Under the pieces are notes generated by a model, which ran no database searches, was not told the origin of the DNA, and worked only from the letters and a program-made list of their open reading frames with translations. DNA of 64,000 nt from Glebionis coronaria. Its lineage: Eukaryota; Streptophyta; Magnoliopsida; Asterales; Asteraceae. Position numbers and translations under genes: made by a program. Shown here in pieces: positions 11,210-21,082 of the stretch. The DNA is taken from the NCBI GenBank assembly GCA_025667525.1, contig CM046878.1, forward strand, positions 573,046,868-573,110,867, read 5' to 3'. Every line of letters begins with the position of its first letter. Positions within the stretch are counted from its first letter, which is position 1.

Positions 11210-13117
11210 TTTTAGGTCGAGTCAGGCTCGTGACTCGGTTATCAAAAACAAGCGCTCCTCGGGAGGCAACCCGAGTATCTATCCTGTTCTGTTTTAACCT
11301 CCTAAGTGTAGGGGGACCTCTATAGGTGTTTGTCTTTGTGTGGTGATGTGATTACAGGGATGAATGCACTTTTGGAACCTTTGAAGAACCGTGCTCCCAT
11401 GTTATCCGAAATCCGGTTCAATCTCTCAACTATCGTGATTCAATTTTCTTCATACTCACATTTGAAATTGATCACTTTAGTCGTCTCTTCCTTAACTTGA
11501 TTTAACCAACGTGCACAATGTCATAAGTGTAGTGGAGCCTTTTCCCACATGCTTAAACATTGAGGACAATGTTTATCTTAAGTGTAGGGGGGCTTCTATC
11601 GAAGTTTTAAGTGGATTTTTCCATGAAAATGCCTTCATTTAACCGGAAAATCTTATTTTTCAACATTTTTCAAAATTTTTATTAACTTTGGCCATTTAGT
11701 CGTAATTTTTAAATTTTTATCGTTGCTTTCATATGTAGATATCCCGCAAATAAGTCAAAAATATTAATAAAGTGGGGTAGCTAGTTTTGAAATCTTTGAC
11801 ATATTAGGCCCGTTGCGATTATTTTAACTCAACCCGAATAGACTTATCCGAGTTTATTCTAGCTAGTATCCTTAACCATATAGACCTTAATTGATTTATT
11901 AGGCTAAGTGTCCACGAGTCTCATTACTTGAGATTTTAAATTGTGAAGGACGAGAAATGATAGAGTCAATTATAAGTCGGTATTCTTGCACAAGCTCACT
12001 TGGTGTAATTATTTGCCTAATCTCCCATCACTTGCTAATAAGTTATCTGCAATAAGTAAGGTCGTACGATTTGAAAAGTTACTTAGCTTCTAGCCCAAGA
12101 TCGTTTAAAAGTTGCTCGGTAATGATAAGAGTTCATAGCCAAGGCATAACTTATGAAGCGGGGCGCGAAGATTGGCGAGTCCGAAAAGGCCCTAACAAGG
12201 CATGAGGATTCCATTTTATTGTTGAAGATCCAAAGTGATGTGAAAAGCATTATTCCCAAAATCAATATGAAGGATCAAGACTCACGACGAAAAGCAATCA
12301 ACTCCCATAAAGATCATGGAGAAGTCTATCCGAAAAGACCCTAACAAGGTATGAGGATAAATAGATCCAAGTCCGAAAAGGAGGCGGATCGTTGTATCTC
12401 AAAATCCCAATTAGAGATTGAAGAAATAATCATGAAGTCGTGGTCAACAAAGTTGGAGTACCCCTCAAAAGTCTCCAAGTGAAGAAACTCTATAACGAAG
12501 AGAAGACCATTGTCTCAAGAACGTCTCTCGAAGATATGAAGTATGAAGTACATGCAAAATATCGGCCCGAGAAAGGTCTCAAATCGTGAACCGAGTTATG
12601 CCAAGATATGAACTTTTTGATATCCCGAGAAGCAGTTTTAAGAGATTTTGTCCTTTAGCTAACTATTAATCAAATCGTCCTACTTTGCTTTCAGCCTAAA
12701 TAAACTATCGAAATAAGTCCAAAAATGCATCTTCATGATCATTCTAAGACAAAAATAAAATATAAGAGATACACCTAGGAATAAGGGAGTTTAAGCATTT
12801 AATTAAGCCATGTGTGTAAGTGTTTGATATGCTAACTTATAATAACAATGATCTCGTTTTTAAGCTTAGTTTGGGGAAAGTGAAACTTGAGGGTGATAAA
12901 TCTTCGCAGCACCAAAGCCCTAATGTAAGTCCTTGATCTCTTTGCAAGTTATTTCCATCCTTTCGTCTACTTTAAAGTTTTGATTTCTCTTAGTACTTTA
13001 ATTTTTGTTTAGTAGAATGTTAATAAGGCCAAGGTTGATTGATTACGAGAAAAATGTAAATTTGCTTTACACCTAAACATTGCATGAGGGCATGGCAATG
13101 GTTAAGTGTAGGGGATT
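11210..13117 (+). other. Element A 3' noncoding region with polypurine tract
   Basis: 1.9 kb between integrase and the 3' LTR, where autonomous Athila elements may carry an env-like gene; no such frame is seen. It has a perfect hairpin at 11555-11574, repeated AAGTGTAGGGG words (11303, 11580, 13104) and the functional polypurine tract GTGTAGGGGATT ending at 13117. The part around 12130-12360 is strongly similar to 15500-15740 of element B in reverse complement. Confidence 0.8.
11555..11574 (+). repeat. Perfect hairpin shared with element B
   Basis: AAACATTGAGGACAATGTTT has 8-bp arms and an AGGA loop. The identical 20 bases occur in element B sense at 16513-16532 (reverse complement on the plus strand), again downstream of the coding region and next to a GGGGG-rich purine word. 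Confidence 0.9.
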
Positions 13118-14725
13118 TGATAGGTGTGTAAACACCCATCCTTTTACCACTTATTTCTGGCTAAAACAAGACCAAAACGCGTGTTTAATATCATTTGTTT
13201 GGAATTATGCGTGGTTTTTATGTTTAATGTGTTTTCAGAGTCAACCGGATGAACATTGAAGAAAACATGGGATTGCACGGGATTTATCAAGGAAAAAGAC
13301 TAAAGACGAAGTCTATTGTCCAAGAGATGCAAAAGATTTGAAGTCAATGGGCCTATTTGAAGATTTATCGAAGAAAAGGACCAAAGATGAAAGATTTACA
13401 TGTGTCGAAGAAACTCAAGTCTATTTAACGAAGAAATTAAAAGACGAGTTGAATTTAATCGTCGACAAATCCCGAATCAGAATCGAAAACGTCAACTTTT
13501 CTGAAAAGACGAGAAGACAAGAAGAAAGGGTGAAAGCCCACTCACCAACCAACCACTTAGCCTATATAAAGGGATCACCCTCACAAAATTTGGCATCTAG
13601 TTTTTCTTCAGTTACATTTTTCCTAGTTCGTAGGAAACCATCTCCCTTAAGGAGTGGTTTTTCATCTCTTTGATTTCTGCTTTAATCTTGTAAGATTGAT
13701 CCTTTCCTTTTGTTTACTGAATCTTAATCATCAATACAAGTTTCCTTTAATCTTTTCATTCCTCTTGTTCATCGTCATCTTTTTATTTCAAGTTCTTAAG
13801 TTTTTATTTAGTTGAGTTTTGATCTTAAAAAGTTGTTGAATTTTTGTTTTTTATGATTGGGATTTGATCCTTATAGTGAATAGATGATTTGTGGTTAATT
13901 TGGTTAAAACGTTTTTGTTTATTTGGATCGATTTGGTAAAAAGTCGCGTCCCCTGTTTTTCTACTGTTTTTGTTCTTCATCCCAGCGTCATTCCGAATAG
14001 TCTCATTGTTTCTCCTCTCATTCGAAATATTGGTATATTCCGGATAGGCTTGTTACCTTGTTCCTATTACGCGGAATATTTATTATTCCGCATAGCACTA
14101 GTATTCCGCACGACTTGATTTTTCCGCATAGCATTTTTATTCCGAGTAGTAGATTATTCTGAGTAGTGATTTTATTCCGCATGGTCTCTTTATTCAGAAT
14201 AGTCTTACATTCCGCATAATCAATATATTCCGCATAGGGTTTATTTTTATTATTCCGCATAAGGGTTCTTGTTCATTTATTCCGCATAAGTGTTTATTTA
14301 CTTTATTCCGCATAGAGATCTTTTTCCGCATAGGGTGTATTATTCCGAATAGTTTCTAGTATTCCGCATGGTCATATTTATTCCGCATGGTCACATATTC
14401 CGGATAGCCCCAGTTATTCCGCGTAGAGTATGTTATTCCGAGTAAGCACAACATTCCGCATGGTCATTATTTCGGATAGCACTAGTTTTCAGTAAGGGTC
14501 TTTTACTGTTTCATCATTTAACTGTTAAATTTCAATTCAAGGTTTATTTCATTCACTATTTTTGGTTTGAATATTAATTTACTTTACTCATTTACCTTTT
14601 TAAGTAGAATATATAAACAACCCCCACTTTTTGTCACCAAGAACAAATCATTCCACTTTTAGCTGTGATCAATTCGAGGAGATTCCGAGAAACGAACTTT
14701 CAAACGAGTAAAATCTTTTGTATCA
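13118..14725 (+). repeat. Element A, 3' LTR
   Basis: 1608 bp, about 18 substitutions and no indel relative to 3680-5287 by eye. It carries the same TATA box (13563-13571) and ATTCCG field. Confidence 0.95.
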
Positions 14726-14752
14726 AGATCATGTATAAATGCCATCTCATCA
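14726..14752 (-). repeat. Element B, 3' LTR tail after element A
   Basis: AGATCATGTATAAATGCC followed by ATCTCATCA continues the B LTR that stopped at 3679; the uninterrupted version is at 24807-24833. It abuts B's polypurine tract. Confidence 0.9.
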
Positions 14753-17022
14753 CTCCCCCATACTAAGCCATTGCCGTGCCCTCACGCAATGCTAGAATAA
14801 AGTATCTAAGCATCACCAAAGTTCAATTTTATTATCCTTTATTAAAGAGTAAAAGACTTGCAACATACTACGAAGATGTGTAAAGACATAATGTATGATT
14901 TTCATCACGAAAGTGACTTTTAGGGTCAAAGAATAGAAACAAGCAAATGTCCCTTAGAGTAAACTTCGTCATCCTTGATTTTCATACATTCCATGCTAAG
15001 TGCAAAAACGAGATCATTGTTGGTACAAGTCACAATGCTAACACTACTCATACGTCCAAATTGTGTAATACTTTTTCTCCCCGCAATCATAGTTATTATA
15101 AAAGGAAATGGGTTACTAGCATTTTTTAACTATTTGTCATGGATCACAAGTGATTCATATTGACTTATTTGAGTAGTTATTAGTCCGAAAGTAAAGTAGC
15201 ACGATTTAATCGATAGTTAGCCGAAGGATAAAATCTTTTAAAACGGCTTCTCGTGTATCTCCTTAAGTTCATATCTTGGCATAACTCATTTCACGATTTG
15301 AGACCTTTCTCGGACCGATATTTGGCATGTACTTCATACTTCAAATCTTGGGAAGACGTTCTTGAAATTATGGTCTTCTCTTCATATTTTGGAATTTCTT
15401 CACTTGACATTTTTGAGAGATTCTTCATATTTGGACCACGACTTCATCATTTTTCTTCAATCTTTATTTTGGACTTTGATATACAACGATCCGCCTCCTT
15501 TTCGGACTTGGATATATTTATCCTCATACCTTGTAAGGGTTTTTTTGGATAGACTTTCTCCATGATCTTTAGGGGAGTAATTGCTTTTCGTCGTGTGTCT
15601 CGATCCTTCATATTGATTTAGGAATAATGATACTTCACATCATCTTGGATCTTTAGCAACAAAATAGGGCTCCTCATGCCTTGTTAGGGCCTTTTTGGAT
15701 GATCGCCAATCTTCACGTCCCGCTTCAATAAGTTATGCCTTGGCTATGAACTCTATTCAACCCCGAGCAACTTTTAAACGATCTTGCGCTAGAGGCTAAG
15801 TAACCTTTCAAATCGTACGACCTTACTTATTGCAATTATGATTTATTCCTAATGCATTGATCCTATGGGAAGAAAAAGCCACAATTAAAAAACATATGAG
15901 TTTTTGAAAGAACATTTTCATGTTCTACGTTTAGCATGATCACTTGTCTAACTCTATCATCTCTCGTTCTTTACTATACAAAGACCTCTAATTAAAGAGA
16001 CTCGTGAATACTTAGCCATGTAAGTCAAAATTAAGCCAAATTTAGATTAGCTTTCATTAAGACTATATCAAATCAAAGTTTTGGGTTTTCAAGCCACCTA
16101 TAGGATCTTGCACTTTCTTGGACTTTTTCAAGTTTAGAGAATGCATTTTATAGTTCCCTTGATAAGTGACTTTCTAGGATCAATTATAGGAACTTGCGAA
16201 AAGTTCTTGTTCTTAACCCGAATGAGTTAAGACGTTCGCGTTTTAAAGTTCCATATATAATAGTCTAGCAAAACTGAATTGAGCGGGTTAAGGAATGTAA
16301 ATGGCTCCAAATGCCCATCAAGTCAAAAATTAGCTCTTATTCTACCCATCGGAAAATATACATTCGTGTCTTAAAAACACTTATGAAAACTAAGAAATTT
16401 TTTTAAAATTTGGCCATTTTTTATCCTTATTAGCAACATAAACAAAACATTGAAAGTTGGAAAGCGTGAGGGCGTAGCAAAGCAAGTACCTATTCACCCC
16501 CATACTAAAAGTAAACATTGTCCTCAATGTTTCGAGTCTAAGGGTGGAATACCCCCATACTAGAGACGAAGAATCGAATGCTTAGGATCTAGCATGGAAA
16601 GGGTGATCAACAATATATCTAAAGCCGTTTATTAAGTATGCTAAAAGATAATTGTTAGAACAATAAAGGATATGTCATGGATTCATGAAAAACTTCTTCA
16701 AGCAAACGATGGAGGCTCACGTAAACGAACACGAGAGTCTTCAATCGTAGATGATGATAATGATCTAGATAACACAATCACAAACAACCACAAGACAACG
16801 AGTTTGAAGGGTACAAGTCCCCTTATTAGTGAATAGTAAGCATAAAAGGATAAGCATGGGATCTCCCCTACGAGGCACCTCGTTTTTGATTACCGAGTCA
16901 TGAGCTCGACTCGATCCCCTCAAAATGTGAACATTTAGGGAAAATCATGGTATGGTTAATTTTTGATGGGGCTTACATGATAAACAAGGCCCAAAAGCAA
17001 CCGGTATTAAGGACTAAGTCCT
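14753..17022 (-). other. Element B 3' noncoding region and polypurine tract
   Basis: On the minus strand the purine-rich word TAGTATGGGGGAG ends right against the 3' LTR at 14753. Similar TAGTATGGGGG words recur at about 16497 and 16551, and within the gag frame at about 17325. The 20-bp hairpin shared with element A is at 16513-16532. Short frames here have no recognisable product. The block at 15240-15740 resembles element A's 3' zone. Confidence 0.8.
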
Positions 17023-20000
17023 TTAATGATGCAAAATACCAGGGTCGAAGATGGCGTTCTCGTTTTCATTGGAAAAACAAATCAACGCCATTTCAACATG
17101 TGTCAACACAAACCCAAAGGGTTTCAAGAAAATAGATGAGAAGAAATAGAGGGGTGGTACAATTGGTAAGACAAACTTTTGAGCTACTCGAGGTAGACTC
17201 GCACCAAGCAAATAGATAAAGTTTCCATTTATTGCATCGGTGGAAGACCGAGATTTCCCTTTGCGTGAAATTCCGGGATCGAATATCTCGTCCTCGGTGG
17301 ACAAGGATGAGGGAACATAAGGGGCTTCCCCCATACTAGAACCACACAAAGCATCGTCAAAAGGAGTAGACGAGCTTGTAGCACACAAAACACGTGGTGA
17401 TGACGGAGTTAGATTTGTAGAAAAATCAATTAAATCACATTTAAAATCTTTTCCTTTTTTACCTTTTAAACTCTCCTTATGAAAACCCGTTTTAATCATG
17501 TCGAAAATATTTGGTGTTTCTAAGACGATGTTAGTCACACTAAAAATTCTCACATTTGAAAACCGTTTTGGTTTTGGTGGTGGCAAGTTCTCAAAACGTT
17601 TATCGACAAAGAAAACCTCCCCATCGGGGTCTACATATTCATCATCCGAAAGATCTTCCGTAGAGACCGGTACTTTATCAACACTTTTCAAGAATGAATG
17701 TTCGAGGTGAGGTGAAGGATTTTTCGATTCAAGTATTGAAGGTTTCTTCTTTGTAGGCTTTACACTCATAACCTCCACCGGCGGAGGAAATGGTAAATTG
17801 TTTTTGGAGACATTTCCTAAAACTCTTGGTGAAAATTCTTTGCAAACGACATTGGTTGAATTACCATGGTTTAAAGTTGCAATAGAATAGACATGAGAAA
17901 GATTGGAGTTTTGTGTTGCATTGATGACAAGTTGTTCCTCATTGAAACGAAGGGTGATTTTTCGAGCATGAACATCGATAAGTGCTCTTGATGTATCCAA
18001 AAATGAACGACCCAAAATGAGAGGAACTTTTCGATCGATGGGAATGTCTACAACGATAAAGTCAATGGGATAGTAAAACTTTCCGACTTTAACGCAAACG
18101 TCCTCGGCTACTCCACATGCTAAAATCGTAGAATGATCGGCCATCTCGATAGACATGTTCGAAGGAGTAAGAGCCGGAAGCGAAAGCGATTTGAAAATCT
18201 CAAGAGGCATTAAATTAATACTAGCACCAAGATCGGCCAAGGCGTAGCATTCCTCCATATCTTGAATTTCACACGAAATCAAAAATTTACCGGGATCACT
18301 GACTTTTTGTGGTATGCGGCTAAGAAAAACCGATGAAAAACTAGACGATTGTTGTAACTTCTCTTTGTTGTTTAGCATACTTTTGAAGTTTGCGGCGAAT
18401 CGAGGCATCATGATAAGAGCGTCGGCAAAACTTATGTTAAAATGTATGTCACGAAACATTTTCATAAAAATCTCAAATTGATAGTTATTCCGTTCTTGTG
18501 CTTTTTCCTTGTTGCGTCTCGAAGGGTAAGGTAAGGGTGGTGTGGGTTGGACATTAGGCAACGGCCTTGGAATCTCGGGTTCCACAATTGGTATTGGTTC
18601 AACCGTAGGTGTGGTTTTAGCGGTACTTCGTGGGATTGTTATGTGCTCCTTTTCTACCATCACCTCGGGTTCTTTCTTGATTTCCTTCTCCGTAGAAGTA
18701 CTTGGACGAGAGATTGGTTCCTTGAAAGATTTACCACTTCGTGTAGTAATAACCTTCATTTCTCCCCTCGGGTTGTTAATGGTATCACTAGGAAGACCAC
18801 CCGAGGAAGAGGGTTTACACATGATTGCTTCAAACATCTTAGTCATTCGGTCCTCAAATTTTGATTGCCTAGCATCCGCTTTTAACAACTCTTGCTTAAT
18901 CTCATGTTGTCCTTGTTTCATCTTTTGTTGGTTTTGTTGAAGACGTTGGACATTTCCTTCCATTTTATTTGCATGAGTTTTAAGTTCATTAGAAAGTTCA
19001 TTTTTAAGCTCGTTTTTCAACTCGGATCTTAAGCTAATCATCTCACGTTGCATGTTATCAAACTTAGCATCATTTGCTTTAGCATAATCCAAAAATTCTC
19101 CTTGAAGATTTTTAGTGTGAGCATTTTGAAAACCTTGTGTAGTGTTTTGAAAATCACGGTTTTGGTTTTGATTAGTGACTTGTCCATTCCCATTTTGATA
19201 ATTCCCTTTGTTGTAGTTACGTGAATTGCCTTGGTAATTACAACCTTGGTTGTTGTTTCGATAGTTATTAGCATTTTGATTTGGTGGAGCTTGATTTGGG
19301 CGGGAACCTTGACCGTTTTGGTTGTAAGTTCCCGTTGCTACATAAGCACTCGAAGTGTTACCATCCGCGGTAATGCACTCGGAAAGATCATGAGCTCCAC
19401 CACAAGACAAACAACTCTTAGCAACCGCATTAACCGAAGCGGAATTTGAAGCTTCTTGAGCTTTCCAATGGGACATAAGATTAGCAAATCTATCAAAAAA
19501 CCGATTTTCCTCATTAGCTTCATCATGTAAGGCATTAATGCTACGAGACGATGACGAACCCAAATTGGCAACACTCGGTGTGTTACGAGGGCTATAAACC
19601 TTAGATCTATTCTCAATGATTTGTAAAGCCTCATTGGTCGTTTTGCACAAAAAATTACCACCCGCGGCGGCATTCAAGTAATCTCGTTCATGATCATTAA
19701 GCCTATTATAAAAAGTATCAATTTGATGCAATTCCGAAAAATCATGGTGTGGACATTCATGTAACATTTCTTTAAAGCGTTCCCATGCCATTGAAAAACT
19801 TTCATTATTTCTTTGCACAAATCGTGAAATCTCATTTTTCAAATGTGTTGTTTTAGATGGTGGAAAAAACTTGTTCACAAACTTAGAAACGAGATCACCC
19901 CATGTCAAAATCGAATTTGGCGGTTCTTTCTCAAGCCAAATTTTTGCGGGTCCATCTAACGAGTATGGAAACAAAATCATCTTAATGGCGTCATGTGGAA

Positions 20001-20346
20001 CATCCTTAAACTTGCTAGTAGCGGTGAGACGATTAAAATTCCTAATGTGATAGTGCGGGTTGTCTTTCTCATGACCTCTAAACTTATTAGCTTGCAACAT
20101 CGACATTAAACCCGTCTTAATTTTGAAATTCTCCGCAAGGATGGCGAGAATGACAATGGCCTCTCCAAAACCCTCGGTGGGTGCTTGTAGCAACTCCATC
20201 ATAGTACGATTAGCCATGACGACTTCTTGTTCTACAATAGGTTCAACAATTGGAGGTTGTTCTTCAATCAACGTCTCTTGATTGGCTTGATTTTGAAGAC
20301 GTTTACGAGCTCGTTTTGCTTGATTACGAGTGATCATAAACTTCAC
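17023..20346 (-). CDS. gag-pro: Element B gag-protease polyprotein, open frame of 1107 codons
   Basis: Single open frame from ATG 20346 (MKFMITRNQAKRAR). The gag core with the LFPYSLDGPAKIWL motif is at about residues 105-235, the zinc knuckle CLSCGGAHDLSEC (CX2CX3HX4C) at 312-324, an Asn/Gln-rich linker to about 400, a charged coiled-coil-like segment at about 425-510, and a retropepsin-like domain with DLGAS at about 705-709. The C-terminal 230 residues after the LEHSFL motif are not recognisable; in element A the same point leads into RT. The open frame suggests selection or recent origin. Movement would need RT and integrase supplied in trans, plausibly by an Athila-like relative using the same primer; that is inference. 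Confidence 0.9.
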   Translation of the reverse strand: MKFMITRNQAKRARKRLQNQANQETLIEEQPPIVEPIVEQEVVMANRTMMELLQAPTEGFGEAIVILAILAENFKIKTGLMSMLQANKFRGHEKDNPHYHIRNFNRLTATSKFKDVPHDAIKMILFPYSLDGPAKIWLEKEPPNSILTWGDLVSKFVNKFFPPSKTTHLKNEISRFVQRNNESFSMAWERFKEMLHECPHHDFSELHQIDTFYNRLNDHERDYLNAAAGGNFLCKTTNEALQIIENRSKVYSPRNTPSVANLGSSSSRSINALHDEANEENRFFDRFANLMSHWKAQEASNSASVNAVAKSCLSCGGAHDLSECITADGNTSSAYVATGTYNQNGQGSRPNQAPPNQNANNYRNNNQGCNYQGNSRNYNKGNYQNGNGQVTNQNQNRDFQNTTQGFQNAHTKNLQGEFLDYAKANDAKFDNMQREMISLRSELKNELKNELSNELKTHANKMEGNVQRLQQNQQKMKQGQHEIKQELLKADARQSKFEDRMTKMFEAIMCKPSSSGGLPSDTINNPRGEMKVITTRSGKSFKEPISRPSTSTEKEIKKEPEVMVEKEHITIPRSTAKTTPTVEPIPIVEPEIPRPLPNVQPTPPLPYPSRRNKEKAQERNNYQFEIFMKMFRDIHFNISFADALIMMPRFAANFKSMLNNKEKLQQSSSFSSVFLSRIPQKVSDPGKFLISCEIQDMEECYALADLGASINLMPLEIFKSLSLPALTPSNMSIEMADHSTILACGVAEDVCVKVGKFYYPIDFIVVDIPIDRKVPLILGRSFLDTSRALIDVHARKITLRFNEEQLVINATQNSNLSHVYSIATLNHGNSTNVVCKEFSPRVLGNVSKNNLPFPPPVEVMSVKPTKKKPSILESKNPSPHLEHSFLKSVDKVPVSTEDLSDDEYVDPDGEVFFVDKRFENLPPPKPKRFSNVRIFSVTNIVLETPNIFDMIKTGFHKESLKGKKGKDFKCDLIDFSTNLTPSSPRVLCATSSSTPFDDALCGSSMGEAPYVPSSLSTEDEIFDPGISRKGKSRSSTDAINGNFIYLLGASLPRVAQKFVLPIVPPLYFFSSIFLKPFGFVLTHVEMALICFSNENENAIFDPGILHH

Positions 20347-21062
20347 GAAGAATGGGAGGTGAGCAAAGAAGATTCTTTTTTGGTGTTTTGTGAATTTTCA
20401 ATTTTTTGTGTTTTTGATTGTTTTTTTTTTTTTTTGATTTTGGTGTATCTTCGTAGACAACAATCTACAAAATCTCTCCTCGAATCAAACTCTTGATTAA
20501 AGAAGCCTCAAAGGAATGAAAACGATCACGTGGAGTGAACGCCTTCGAATGACTTTAGAACTTTGGTGAAAACCAAATTGTTCAAGAGGGTTTAATCACA
20601 AAGAAACCAAGCAAATATATTATACGTAATAATACTTTGGGCGGCAAAACCATCGATTAGCCTTCAATCTCAAAATACTCACAAGCAAACGGGGAAACGA
20701 GGCGGCGCGAAGCACTTAAGAGCCTTTTTCCTTAGGGTATATATTATAATACCCGCCTTATACCCACCTTATAGTTTGTATTTTTCAAAGTCGAGCTTCA
20801 CGAAAGTATTTATCTATTTTTGCCTTTTTCTTTTTGTTTGAGATTCGAATACAATAATTAGGAGATCAAATCTCAATTAAGGTTGTGTTTTCACACTTTT
20901 GGAGATATTGTTTATTTGTTGTGATACTTAATACAATATAGTAATAATAATTTCACAAGAAAAACCAAGAAAACCGATAATACGTATTAGTAGATTTCTA
21001 CTAATACAAATACTATATGGTTAATATTAAAAACAACAATGCAAATTAATCACGACACACCT
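20347..21062 (-). other. Element B 5' leader
   Basis: About 700 bases between PBS and the gag ATG on the minus strand. It has a run of 17 T on the plus strand near 20420-20436 and no supported coding frame. Confidence 0.6.
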
Positions 21063-21079
21063 CCCCGGCAGCGGCGCCA
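21063..21079 (-). other. Element B primer-binding site (tRNA-Asp type)
   Basis: Read on the minus strand, TGGCGCCGCTGCCGGGG starts three bases after the LTR end at 21083. It matches the plant tRNA-Asp 3' end with one mismatch and is identical to element A's PBS over 15 bases. Confidence 0.88.
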
Positions 21080-21082
21080 AAA

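Larger units (their letters stand above)
3680..14725 (+). mobile_element. Element A: Athila-like Ty3 LTR retrotransposon, complete but defective
   Basis: An 11,046-bp element with two 1608-bp LTRs (TGATAGG to GTATCA), a tRNA-Asp-type primer site, gag-protease, RT-RNase H-integrase, a 1.9-kb noncoding 3' zone and a polypurine tract. The FMDDF form of the RT motif, the domain order and the PBS fit the Athila lineage; a related Tat-type placement is less likely. The LTRs differ at about 18 positions by eye (about 1.1%), so insertion is recent. Three in-frame stops and one frameshift mean this copy cannot make full proteins. It lies inside element B's 3' LTR. Confidence 0.93.

Noticed and set aside
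14947..15565. Short plus-strand frames in B's 3' zone
   Set aside because: Antisense to the element, no recognisable product, and they do not match any frame in element A's related segment.
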